From the NCBI GenBank assembly GCA_934101235.1, contig CAKORH010000032.1, forward strand, positions 1-8,572: a stretch of DNA of 8,572 nt, read 5' to 3'. Both the position numbers and the translations under genes were made by a program. Source of the DNA: an uncultured Bacilli bacterium (lineage in GTDB: Bacteria; Bacillota_I; Bacilli_A; RF39; UBA660). Numbering within the stretch: position 1 is the stretch's first letter; each line of letters opens with the position of its first letter. Of the stretch, positions 1-5,946 are shown piece after piece. The notes beneath the pieces were generated by a model. It was not told the origin of the DNA, ran no database searches, and saw only the letters and a list, made by a program, of their open reading frames with translations.

Positions 1-177
1 TAAAGATTCTCCTTTATCTCCTTCAACATTATTTACTATTGCAACAGGCAAATTATCTATATTACCTTCACCATATGGATTCCAATATGCTTTTAAATAA
101 AAGAAACTATACATAAAAGGTATTAAGAGTACTGCACATATTACAATATATTTAAAATATTTGTTTTCTTTTTTCAT
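1..177 (-). CDS. YhgE/Pip-type membrane protein, N-terminal fragment (runs off left edge)
   Basis: Only the first 59 codons are in the window; the frame is open to base 1. The protein starts MKKENKYFKYIV, has one hydrophobic segment at about residues 9-28, then the stretch YSFFYLKAYWNPYG (residues 23-36) followed by DNLPVAIVNN (41-50). This N-terminal signature is typical of the YhgE/Pip family, large membrane proteins related to ABC-2 permeases; relatives include the phage infection protein Pip and subunits associated with ESX/type VII secretion. The start is set by an AGGAGG at 185-190, seven bases before the ATG. That ribosome binding site overlaps the stop codon of the TetR gene upstream, so the two are probably co-transcribed and translationally coupled. 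A TetR regulator beside yhgE also occurs in Bacillus (yhgD-yhgE). What is exported or bound cannot be told from this fragment. Confidence 0.8.
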   Translation of the reverse strand, partial: MKKENKYFKYIVICAVLLIPFMYSFFYLKAYWNPYGEGNIDNLPVAIVNNVEGDKGESL

Positions 178-188
178 TTTATACCCTC

Positions 189-734
189 CTAATTTAATAA
201 TCCATTCTTTAATATATTTATGACTTCAGAAGTAACTTTATTCTCATCAATATCATTTTTATATTCAAACATTATAGATATAAATACTTTATATATAACA
301 AATGCTGTTAAGTTAGTATTACATTTTTTTATTTCATTCTTTTCAATACCATATATTAATTTAGATTCTATATATTCTAAAATACTATCATCATATAATT
401 TAATAAATTTTTCTTTTATTTCATCTGTTTCATCTAATATTTTATTAAATATTTTACTTTCTTTACGTAACTTTAACATATAAAGTATATTTAAAGATAT
501 TTTATCAATAAATGATTTTTTATTTTTTTCTAGTTTTTCTATCTTTTCTTTTATTTCTTTTAATTCATTATCAATAAAGTATTTAAATAATTCATCTTTA
601 TCTTTAAAGTAACTATATATGGTTTTTTTAGTAACATTAGCTTTTTTTGCTATTTCATCCATACTAACTTTTTTATACCCATAGTTTTCGAATAATTCTT
701 TTGATACTAATAAGATATCTTCCCTTTTATTCAT
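189..734 (-). CDS. TetR/AcrR-family transcriptional regulator
   Basis: A 181-residue protein of normal TetR size. The N-terminal helix-turn-helix domain spans about residues 5-50 and ends in the family-typical DEIAKKANVTKKTIYSYFKD followed by KDELF. The remainder is a helical, Lys/Glu-rich ligand-binding and dimerisation domain, which is poorly conserved and gives no ligand clue. The start ATG follows AGGAAGTGAT (bases 739-748). Its promoter region holds an inverted repeat of the size TetR dimers bind, so negative autoregulation is likely. Its stop codon overlaps the ribosome binding site of the YhgE-like gene downstream, making that membrane protein the obvious co-regulated target. Identity as a TetR-family repressor is secure; the inducer and wider regulon are unknown. 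Confidence 0.93.
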   Translation of the reverse strand: MNKREDILLVSKELFENYGYKKVSMDEIAKKANVTKKTIYSYFKDKDELFKYFIDNELKEIKEKIEKLEKNKKSFIDKISLNILYMLKLRKESKIFNKILDETDEIKEKFIKLYDDSILEYIESKLIYGIEKNEIKKCNTNLTAFVIYKVFISIMFEYKNDIDENKVTSEVINILKNGLLN

Positions 735-755
735 TTATATCACTTCCTAAACCAC

Positions 756-781
756 TATACCAATTTGGTATACGAGTATAC
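756..781. promoter_or_regulatory. Palindromic operator, probably bound by the adjacent TetR protein
   Basis: Bases 756-772 read TATACCAATTTGGTATA, a perfect inverted repeat with 8-base arms around one central base. A second palindrome, GTATAC-GA-GTATAC (768-781), overlaps its right arm. The cluster overlaps the -10 box of the tetR promoter (780-785) and the expected transcription start, where a bound dimer would block RNA polymerase. Assignment to this TetR is by position and symmetry. Confidence 0.7.
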
Positions 782-808
782 TTTAGTACAAAATAAAATA
801 TTTGTCAA
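780..808 (-). promoter_or_regulatory. Promoter of the tetR-yhgE unit
   Basis: On the minus strand there is a perfect -35 TTGACA (803-808), a 17-base spacer and a -10 TAAAGT (780-785, four of six matches). The expected start falls inside the operator palindrome. The -35 also lies in the weak hairpin that follows the pilin genes. Confidence 0.65.
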
Positions 809-826
809 GTGTTTAACAAACATTTT
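789..826 (-). terminator. Weak terminator-like hairpin after the pilin pair
   Basis: On the minus strand an A-tract (823-829) is followed by a hairpin with arms TGTTTGTTA (814-822) and TTGACAAATA (799-808) around a short loop. A T-rich run (TATTTTATTTTG) comes next. With A-tract to U-tract pairing the stem reaches about 13 pairs, including two G.U pairs, but it has few G-C pairs. It starts about 20 bases after the stop codon of the second pilin. It is the only candidate terminator before the tetR promoter. Confidence 0.35.
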
Positions 827-845
827 TTTATTTTTATGATGATAT

Positions 846-1259
846 CTAACATTCTGCATCTGCATAGTAAGCATATACTCTTTTATTTTTTTTGTATACA
901 TAGACACACATTCCTTTTATGTCTTTATTATCTATTGGGTTTTTATATTCAATATTATCATCATTCTCACTGTTTAAATAGTCTTCTTTAATTAATTCTT
1001 CAATTGAAATTTTATAACAAGGATATTCTTTTTTTACACTACTTTCTAAAACTTTACATGTAGATTTACTTAATCTAGTTCTATTATCTTGGCCCCATAG
1101 TGTAGCTGCTTGTTCTATTTGTTCTTTTTTAGTATTAAAACTTCTTTCTTTCATTTTTTTACTTATTCTCATAACTCCCGGTACTCCTATACCTAAAAGT
1201 AGACCAATAAGTACTATTACAGATAAAAGCTCTACTAATGTAAATCCTTTTTTATTCAT
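846..1259 (-). CDS. Type IV prepilin-like protein (second of pair)
   Basis: A 137-residue protein with a class III signal sequence: MNKKG|FTLVELLSVIVLIGLLLGI, where prepilin peptidase would cut after G5 and methylate F6. Glu at mature position 5 (E10) is present, followed by the hydrophobic helix used for filament packing. The soluble domain shares AATLWGQDN (51-59), a KNP box (107-109) and four cysteines (C68, C81, C118, C137) with the upstream paralogue, suggesting two disulfides outside the cell. The start at 1259 is preferred because GGGTGA lies just upstream and the ATG overlaps the previous gene's TGA (ATGA); an in-frame ATG at 1274 adds five atypical residues. It could be a major pilin, minor pilin or pseudopilin. 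No assembly ATPase, platform protein or prepilin peptidase is in the window. Confidence 0.88.
   Translation of the reverse strand: MNKKGFTLVELLSVIVLIGLLLGIGVPGVMRISKKMKERSFNTKKEQIEQAATLWGQDNRTRLSKSTCKVLESSVKKEYPCYKISIEELIKEDYLNSENDDNIEYKNPIDNKDIKGMCVYVYKKNKRVYAYYADAEC
1231..1259 (-). repeat. 29-bp direct repeat, copy in second pilin (partner at 1671-1699)
   Basis: These 29 bases, covering the ATG and the next codons of the second pilin, are identical base for base to 1671-1699 at the start of the first pilin, including synonymous positions. They encode MNKKGFTLV and part of the next codons. The copies lie 440 bases apart in the same orientation. Confidence 0.9.
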
Positions 1260-1699
1260 TGTGTCACCCAACATTTATTAATATCTTTTGTTTTATCATA
1301 TGTTGCATATATTTTACCATATTTTGTATATACCGTTATTGTACAGCCATTCATAATTTCATTACTAACTGGGTTTTTAATATTTGTGCCATCGTCTGCT
1401 TTTATATAGTTTGGTATTAATTTACTAACTACTATCTCGTAATATTTATCACAATTAGTTTTATTTTTTAAATTAACGCTTTTTTCATCTGTTTCATTGC
1501 AAGAGATTTTTATATCTGCCTTATTATCTTGTCCCCATAATACTGCTGCACGTTCAATATTTTTAACTTTTGTTGCTAAAGTTTTTTCCTTTGCTTTAGT
1601 TTGACTTCTTAAAACATTAGGTACTGCTATACCTACTAGTAAACCTAAAAGTACTATAACAGCTAATACTTCTACTAATGTAAATCCTTTTTTATTCAT
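1256..1699 (-). CDS. Type IV prepilin-like protein (first of pair)
   Basis: A 147-residue prepilin with the N-terminus MNKKG|FTLVEVLAVIVLLGLLVGI: the GFTLVE cleavage and methylation motif, Glu at mature position 5, and a hydrophobic N-terminal helix. The exposed domain has AAVLWGQDN (51-59), an IKNP box (107-110), and cysteines at 67, 83, 119 and 143, matching the layout of the second pilin. The ATG follows AGGAG at 1707-1711 with seven bases of spacing. Its last codons, WVTQ-stop, overlap the next gene's start as ATGA, so the pair is translationally coupled. The first 29 bases of both coding sequences are identical, pointing to recent duplication or gene conversion. Role in adhesion, DNA uptake or secretion cannot be decided without the machinery genes. 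Confidence 0.9.
   Translation of the reverse strand: MNKKGFTLVEVLAVIVLLGLLVGIAVPNVLRSQTKAKEKTLATKVKNIERAAVLWGQDNKADIKISCNETDEKSVNLKNKTNCDKYYEIVVSKLIPNYIKADDGTNIKNPVSNEIMNGCTITVYTKYGKIYATYDKTKDINKCWVTQ
1671..1699 (-). repeat. 29-bp direct repeat, copy in first pilin (partner at 1231-1259)
   Basis: Identical to 1231-1259. Recombination between the copies would delete one pilin's worth of sequence and leave a single chimeric pilin gene in frame. Confidence 0.9.
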
Positions 1700-1722
1700 A
1701 AGTACACTCCTACTCTACAAAT

Positions 1723-1751
1723 ATAATAATATAAAAAAACAAACTAATCAA
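1723..1751 (-). promoter_or_regulatory. Putative promoter of the pilin pair, inside the engB terminator
   Basis: On the minus strand there is TTGATT (1746-1751), a 17-base spacer and TATTAT (1723-1728), matching four and five of six consensus positions. The leader before the pilin ATG would be about 17 bases with its AGGAG intact. The -35 sits in the loop of the engB terminator hairpin. In sequence this AT-rich a chance match is possible. Confidence 0.45.
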
Positions 1752-1759
1752 CTAGTTTG
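1732..1759 (-). terminator. Rho-independent terminator of engB, overlapping its stop codon
   Basis: On the minus strand the arms CAAACTA and TAGTTTG (1753-1759 and 1740-1746) form a perfect 7-bp stem around the loop GTTGAT, directly followed by seven T (1733-1739). The engB TAG stop (1744-1746) is part of the 3' arm, so the hairpin uses the last codons of the gene. Confidence 0.7.
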
Positions 1760-2331
1760 CTTTCAATTTGTCTGTAAACTTCTTCTCTACCTTTTTTAGT
1801 TACACTTGAGAATAATACTAAAGAATCAGTTTCACTAATATTTAAAGTTTCTCTTACAATTTTTTCTTGTTTATCTCTTACACTAGATTTAACTTTATCA
1901 TACTTAGTTGCTATTATACAAACTGGTAAATTATAATACTTTAAATAATTATACATTAAAATATCATTTTCACCTGGTTTATGTCTAAAATCAATTAACA
2001 TGAAAACTAATTTTAAATTCTTTCTAGTAGTTAAATATTCTTCAATCATAAGACCAAATTTCTTTTGTTGAGATTTAGATACATTAGCATATCCATATCC
2101 TGGAACGTCTACTAAATAAAAAGTATCATTACATAAATAAAAATTTAATGTTTGTGTTTTTCCTGGTTTACTACTAGTTCTAGCAAAATTCTTTCTTGAT
2201 AATATAGTATTTATAAAACTACTTTTACCTACATTACTTTTACCTACAAGTAAAAATTCTTGTTTAGTTTCACTAGGATATTGACTAGTTCTAACTGCAA
2301 TATGAGTTAACTCTGAAGTATCTATTTTCAT
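1744..2331 (-). CDS. engB: Ribosome biogenesis GTP-binding protein EngB (YsxC/YihA)
   Basis: A 195-residue TRAFAC-class GTPase of normal EngB length, required in many bacteria for late assembly of the large ribosomal subunit. All nucleotide motifs are visible: G1 GKSNVGKS (30-37), G2 in PGKTQT (56-61, with the family's NFYL just after), G3 DVPGYG (75-80), G4 TKYDK (142-146) and G5 near FSSV (174-177). DVPGYGYA is diagnostic for EngB over Era or EngA. The ATG follows GGGTGAAG at 2339-2346. It is divergent from recU across a short shared control region, and its terminator overlaps the stop codon. Nothing appears degraded; it is likely essential and cytosolic. Confidence 0.97.
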   Translation of the reverse strand: MKIDTSELTHIAVRTSQYPSETKQEFLLVGKSNVGKSSFINTILSRKNFARTSSKPGKTQTLNFYLCNDTFYLVDVPGYGYANVSKSQQKKFGLMIEEYLTTRKNLKLVFMLIDFRHKPGENDILMYNYLKYYNLPVCIIATKYDKVKSSVRDKQEKIVRETLNISETDSLVLFSSVTKKGREEVYRQIESKLVD

Positions 2332-2352
2332 ATTTTTTCTTCACCCGTTATA

Positions 2353-2381
2353 ATTATATAAAATTATGTAAAATTATGCAA
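2353..2381 (-). promoter_or_regulatory. Putative engB promoter
   Basis: On the minus strand a perfect -10 TATAAT (2353-2358) is preceded at 17 bases by TTGCAT (2376-2381), which matches only three of six. The predicted start would leave a very short leader, with the ribosome binding site close to the 5' end. Another AT-rich -10 in the same region could be the real one. Confidence 0.4.
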
Positions 2382-2390
2382 ATTATATAG
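2353..2390. repeat. Short 10-bp-phased AT-rich repeats in the divergent control region
   Basis: ATTATA or ATTATG units start at 2353, 2363, 2373 and 2382, each followed by an A-rich tail. The spacing of 10, 10 and 9 bases is close to one helical turn. They lie between the divergent engB and recU starts and overlap the proposed engB promoter. They could be a protein-binding array, a bent segment or simple low-complexity drift. Confidence 0.45.
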
Positions 2391-2397
2391 AAAAATA

Positions 2398-2426
2398 TAG
2401 AATTTGTAACATTATTATTATATAAT
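2398..2426 (+). promoter_or_regulatory. Putative recU-pbp promoter
   Basis: A perfect -10 TATAAT lies at 2421-2426, with a poor -35 (TAGAAT, 2398-2403) at 17 bases. If this -10 is used, transcription starts near 2433. The ATG at 2425 would then not be transcribed, which supports initiation at 2443. Confidence 0.45.
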
Positions 2427-2442
2427 GGTGATGGTGAAGAAA

Positions 2443-3000
2443 ATGTTATATCCAGGCTCTATAAAGAAAGAATATAAACGTAATATACCACATAAAAATA
2501 GAGGTATGAAATTAGAGAATTTAATTAATCAAACTAATGAATATTATATAGATAATGATATAGCAATAATATATAAAAAACCTACGCCTATATTAGTTTG
2601 TCAAGTTGATTATAAAAAAAATAAAATATTAGAAGGTTATTATAAGACTCCTTCTACATTAGATTATAATGGTATATATAAAGGAAAATATATAGATTTT
2701 GATGCTAAAGAGACATTAAATAAAACTTCTTTTCCTTTAGCAAACTTACATAATCATCAATTAGAACATATGAAAAGAGTTATTAATCATGGAGGAATAA
2801 GTTTTTTAATTATTAAGATTAATAATTTATATTATTTATTAGATGGTATAAAGATTATAGATTTTATTAATAGTAATAATAGGAAAAGTATTCCTTATAA
2901 TTATATAAAAAATAATGGATTAGAAATAAAGGAAGGTATTAATCCAGCATTAGATTATATTAAAGTTATAGATAATTATTATTTTAAGGAGGAAGTATGA
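2443..3000 (+). CDS. recU: Holliday junction resolvase RecU
   Basis: A 185-residue protein (from 2443) of the RecU family, the Firmicutes endonuclease that cleaves Holliday junctions during recombinational repair and chromosome segregation. Recognisable blocks are NRGMKLENLINQTNEYY (19-35), KKPTPILVCQVDY (45-57), STLDYNGIYKGKYIDF (71-86), AKETLNKTSFPL (88-99) and HNHQLEHM (103-110). Aligned with Bacillus RecU, the metal-site residues are D74, position 87 and K89. Position 87 is Asp (GAT codon) where Bacillus has Glu in DFEAKET, a conservative but unusual swap. The ATG at 2443 is chosen because GGTGATGGTGAAG lies just before it and the -10 box overlaps the alternative ATG at 2425. Its TGA overlaps the PBP start (ATGA), the conserved recU-ponA arrangement. 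Confidence 0.95.
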   Translation: MLYPGSIKKEYKRNIPHKNRGMKLENLINQTNEYYIDNDIAIIYKKPTPILVCQVDYKKNKILEGYYKTPSTLDYNGIYKGKYIDFDAKETLNKTSFPLANLHNHQLEHMKRVINHGGISFLIIKINNLYYLLDGIKIIDFINSNNRKSIPYNYIKNNGLEIKEGINPALDYIKVIDNYYFKEEV

Positions 3001-5894
3001 AAAAGACTACTTATACAAAGAAAAGTAATACTGATAAAAATAAAAAGATAGATAAGAAAAAGAAAGATATAGAAAGATTAAAGAATGAGGAATTAGAATT
3101 AACTAATATATATAAATATAAGGGTAAAGATAGAACTAAGGCTAAATTAAAAAATAATGCAAGAGTTGCTAAGTATGAGGCTAATCAATTAAAGTTAAAA
3201 TATAAATCTGGTGGTTTAGGACAAAAAGTATTAATTATATTAATGTTATTTTTAATATTTTGCTTAACTATTGGAATAATCTTTACTTTGTATGTAATTA
3301 TTAGTTCTCCTAAATTTGATACTAGTAATTTATATAGTAAAGAATCTAGCGTACTATTAGACAAGAATGGTAATGAATATGCTAGACTTGGTACTGAAAA
3401 TAGAGAACTTGTTACTTATGATGATTTACCTCAAAATTTAATAGATGCTATAATTGCTACTGAAGATTCAAGATTTTTTCAACATAATGGTGTTGATTTA
3501 GCAAGATTTTCTAAAGCAGTATTTGGACAATTACTTGGAAGAAGTGATGCAGGTGGTGGTTCTACTTTAACAATGCAAGTTGTTAAGAATGCTTATACTT
3601 CTACTGAAGCCAGTGGTATTGGTGGTATCGTTAGAAAATTTACAGATATTTATATGTCCGTATTTAAGGTTGAAAAATCTTATACTAAAGAACAAATTAT
3701 AGAATTTTATGTAAATATACCTTTTTTAGGTAGTGGTGCTTTTGGTGTAGAACAAGCAAGTCAAATATATTTTGGAAAGAGCGTTGGAGAGTTATCATTA
3801 TCTGAAGCAGCAGTTATTGCTGGTTTGTTCCAAGCTCCTAGTGCTTATGATCCTTATTCTTATCCAGAAAAAGCTGAACAAAGAAGAAATATAGTTTTAA
3901 GTTTAATGAAGCGTCATGGATATATTACTGATACTGAATATGAAATGGCTAAGAAAATGAAAGTCGAAGATATGTTAGTTGGTAATACTAAAACATTAAA
4001 TAAATATCAAGGATTTGTTGATACAGTTGTACAAGAAGTAATTGATAGAACTGGAAATGATCCAGCTACTACATCAATGGTTATATATACTACACTTGAT
4101 ACTGAGAGACAAGATGTTATTGAAGGAATTTATAATGGTGACACTTATACTTGGAAAAATGATATAGTACAAGCTGCTATGGCGGTAATTGATGTTAATG
4201 ATGGTTCTATTTCTGCTATTGGTGCTGGTAGAAATAAGAAAACTGAACGTAGTTTAAATTATGCAACATGGATCAACAGACACCCAGGTAGTACCGTAAA
4301 ACCAATATTTGATTACGGTCCTGCTATTCAATATTTAAATTGGTCTACAGGTCAAACAATAATTGATGAAAAGTATAGTTATACAGGTGGAGGAAGTATT
4401 AAAAACTGGGATAATCGTTTTAAAGGTTTAATGACAATACAAGATGCACTTGCACAAAGTAGAAATATTCCTGCTGTTTATACTTTCCAACAATTAAGTC
4501 AAGATCAAATAAAGGACTTTGTTACAAATTTAGGAATAACTCCTGAATATGAAAATGGTTATATAAATGAATCTCATGCTATAGGTGGATTTAACGGTGT
4601 AAGTCCTTTAAAATTAGCAGCAGCTTATGCTACTTTTGCTAGAGGCGGAACATATATTGAACCTTATAGTGTTACAAAGATAGAATATTCAAATTCTGGC
4701 GAAACATTTACAGTCACTCCAGAAAAGAGAAAAGCAATGGATGATTCTACTGCTTATATGGTTAATTCAATGTTAAAATATGCAGTTACTAGTGGTAATA
4801 TTTCAACTGGTACTGTAAGTGGTACAGATGTTGCTAGTAAAACTGGTACATCTACAGTTGATACAGATAAGAAGAAAGCATTAGGTATTACAGGAGACAT
4901 GAGTGGAGATGCTTGGCAAGTTACCTACTCTCCAGATTATGCTATTGCATTATGGTATGCTTATGATGAAATTGATAAAAATCATTATTTAACAAGTGCT
5001 GAAGGAAATAGTGCAAGAAGATTAATAAGTAAAGTATTAGGCTCTAAGATATTAAAACCAAATTCTAAATGGACACAACCTTCTAGTGTTGTTAGTGCTG
5101 AAGTTGAAGTTGGTACTGATCCACTTGAATTACCAAGTGAAGGTACTCCATCAGATTTAAGAAGAACTTATTTATTTAAAAAAGGTACAGTACCTACAGA
5201 AACATCTATAAGATTTGCTAAGTTAGATAATGTTACAAATTTAAATTATTCATCAACAGATTCTAGTGTATTGATTACTTGGAAAGGTATTGGTACACCA
5301 AAACAATTAGATACGAATTGGATTAGTGAATATTTTAATAATAATATATATAAGCCTTGGGCTGATGGATATATTAATAGACGTATTGAATATAATAACT
5401 CTGTTTTAGGTGGTATTGGTTATGCTATTTATATTAATGGATCTTTAATAGGAACTACAACTCAGGAAAATTATACATATAATGGTACTATTACTGCTTC
5501 TATGGAAGTAACAGTTAAAACAATTTATAATAATTATTCAGCTTGTAATAGTGATGGAGTTTCAATAATGATTACACCAAATGGTGGTACTTCACCTTCT
5601 ACTCCAAGTGATAATAATAAACCTAATGATAATAGTAAGCCTAGTACTAATACTACAACTGAAAGTAGAGAATTTATAATAGATGTAAAAACTATTGATA
5701 AAGCTACTTATGAATCATTAAATGCCAGTGGTACTTTAAAAAGTATAGTTACTGTTATTTCAAATGGAAAGAATGTAACTGATGATCCTAACACTAATAT
5801 TATGATTGATGATTCAAATATTTCAAACAATCAACTCATTATAACTGTTACATATTATGGAAAATCTAAATCAAAAACAGTAACAATAAATTAA
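2997..5894 (+). CDS. Class A penicillin-binding protein (PBP1A family, transglycosylase-transpeptidase)
   Basis: A 965-residue bifunctional peptidoglycan synthase. A Lys-rich, probably helical cytoplasmic tail (1-72) is followed by one membrane span (about 77-103). The GT51 glycosyltransferase domain has EDSRFFQHNGVD (156-167, catalytic Glu156), GGSTLTMQVVKN (187-198) and IIEFYVN (234-240, second acidic residue Glu236). The transpeptidase domain has STVK (432-435, acyl-enzyme Ser432), SRN (488-490) and KTGTS (615-619). All catalytic motifs are intact. Beyond about residue 700 comes a non-catalytic extension: a fibronectin-III-like stretch (about 735-860), a Ser/Thr/Pro/Asn linker (864-888) and a small beta-rich end domain (890-965). 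AAGGAGG (2986-2992) drives the start, which overlaps the recU stop. It is the counterpart of Bacillus ponA by context and architecture. Confidence 0.96.
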   Translation: MKKTTYTKKSNTDKNKKIDKKKKDIERLKNEELELTNIYKYKGKDRTKAKLKNNARVAKYEANQLKLKYKSGGLGQKVLIILMLFLIFCLTIGIIFTLYVIISSPKFDTSNLYSKESSVLLDKNGNEYARLGTENRELVTYDDLPQNLIDAIIATEDSRFFQHNGVDLARFSKAVFGQLLGRSDAGGGSTLTMQVVKNAYTSTEASGIGGIVRKFTDIYMSVFKVEKSYTKEQIIEFYVNIPFLGSGAFGVEQASQIYFGKSVGELSLSEAAVIAGLFQAPSAYDPYSYPEKAEQRRNIVLSLMKRHGYITDTEYEMAKKMKVEDMLVGNTKTLNKYQGFVDTVVQEVIDRTGNDPATTSMVIYTTLDTERQDVIEGIYNGDTYTWKNDIVQAAMAVIDVNDGSISAIGAGRNKKTERSLNYATWINRHPGSTVKPIFDYGPAIQYLNWSTGQTIIDEKYSYTGGGSIKNWDNRFKGLMTIQDALAQSRNIPAVYTFQQLSQDQIKDFVTNLGITPEYENGYINESHAIGGFNGVSPLKLAAAYATFARGGTYIEPYSVTKIEYSNSGETFTVTPEKRKAMDDSTAYMVNSMLKYAVTSGNISTGTVSGTDVASKTGTSTVDTDKKKALGITGDMSGDAWQVTYSPDYAIALWYAYDEIDKNHYLTSAEGNSARRLISKVLGSKILKPNSKWTQPSSVVSAEVEVGTDPLELPSEGTPSDLRRTYLFKKGTVPTETSIRFAKLDNVTNLNYSSTDSSVLITWKGIGTPKQLDTNWISEYFNNNIYKPWADGYINRRIEYNNSVLGGIGYAIYINGSLIGTTTQENYTYNGTITASMEVTVKTIYNNYSACNSDGVSIMITPNGGTSPSTPSDNNKPNDNSKPSTNTTTESREFIIDVKTIDKATYESLNASGTLKSIVTVISNGKNVTDDPNTNIMIDDSNISNNQLIITVTYYGKSKSKTVTIN

Positions 5895-5920
5895 AGATTG
5901 ATATTAATCAATCTTTTTTA
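5893..5920 (+). terminator. Rho-independent terminator of the recU-pbp operon, overlapping the stop codon
   Basis: The arms AAAGATTGAT (5893-5902) and ATCAATCTTT (5907-5916) form a perfect 10-bp stem with the loop ATTA, running into six T (5914-5919). The first arm begins inside the TAA stop (5892-5894). Confidence 0.85.
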
Positions 5921-5926
5921 TATAAT
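5898..5926 (+). promoter_or_regulatory. tmcAL promoter embedded in the pbp terminator
   Basis: TTGATA (5898-5903, five of six), exactly 17 bases, then a perfect TATAAT (5921-5926). The expected start near 5933 leaves a leader of about 14 bases that carries the GAGGTG ribosome binding site (5936-5941). The -35 lies in the hairpin's 5' arm and loop; the 3' arm and T-tract form the spacer. Confidence 0.75.
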
Positions 5927-5946
5927 CAATTTAGTGAGGTGTAAGT

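Noticed and set aside
220..483. Open frame on the plus strand opposite the TetR gene
   Set aside because: It is antisense to a well-supported TetR gene; its hydrophobic composition is what the reverse complement of Lys/Glu/Asn-rich coding gives, and it has no convincing ribosome binding site.
810..829. Plus-strand terminator TGTTT-AAC-AAACA followed by seven T
   Set aside because: No plus-strand gene ends nearby and the stem is only five base pairs; the same bases are better read as part of the minus-strand hairpin.
809..991. Plus-strand open frame rich in His, Phe and Tyr
   Set aside because: It lies across the tetR promoter and antisense to the second pilin; composition and position mark it as a shadow.
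1260..1274. Upstream ATG for the second pilin, adding five residues
   Set aside because: It would precede the canonical MNKKGFTLVE start, and GGGTGA plus ATGA coupling favour 1259.
2425..2442. Upstream ATG for recU, adding six residues
   Set aside because: It overlaps the likely -10 box TATAAT and lacks its own ribosome binding site, while GGTGATGGTGAAG precedes the ATG at 2443.
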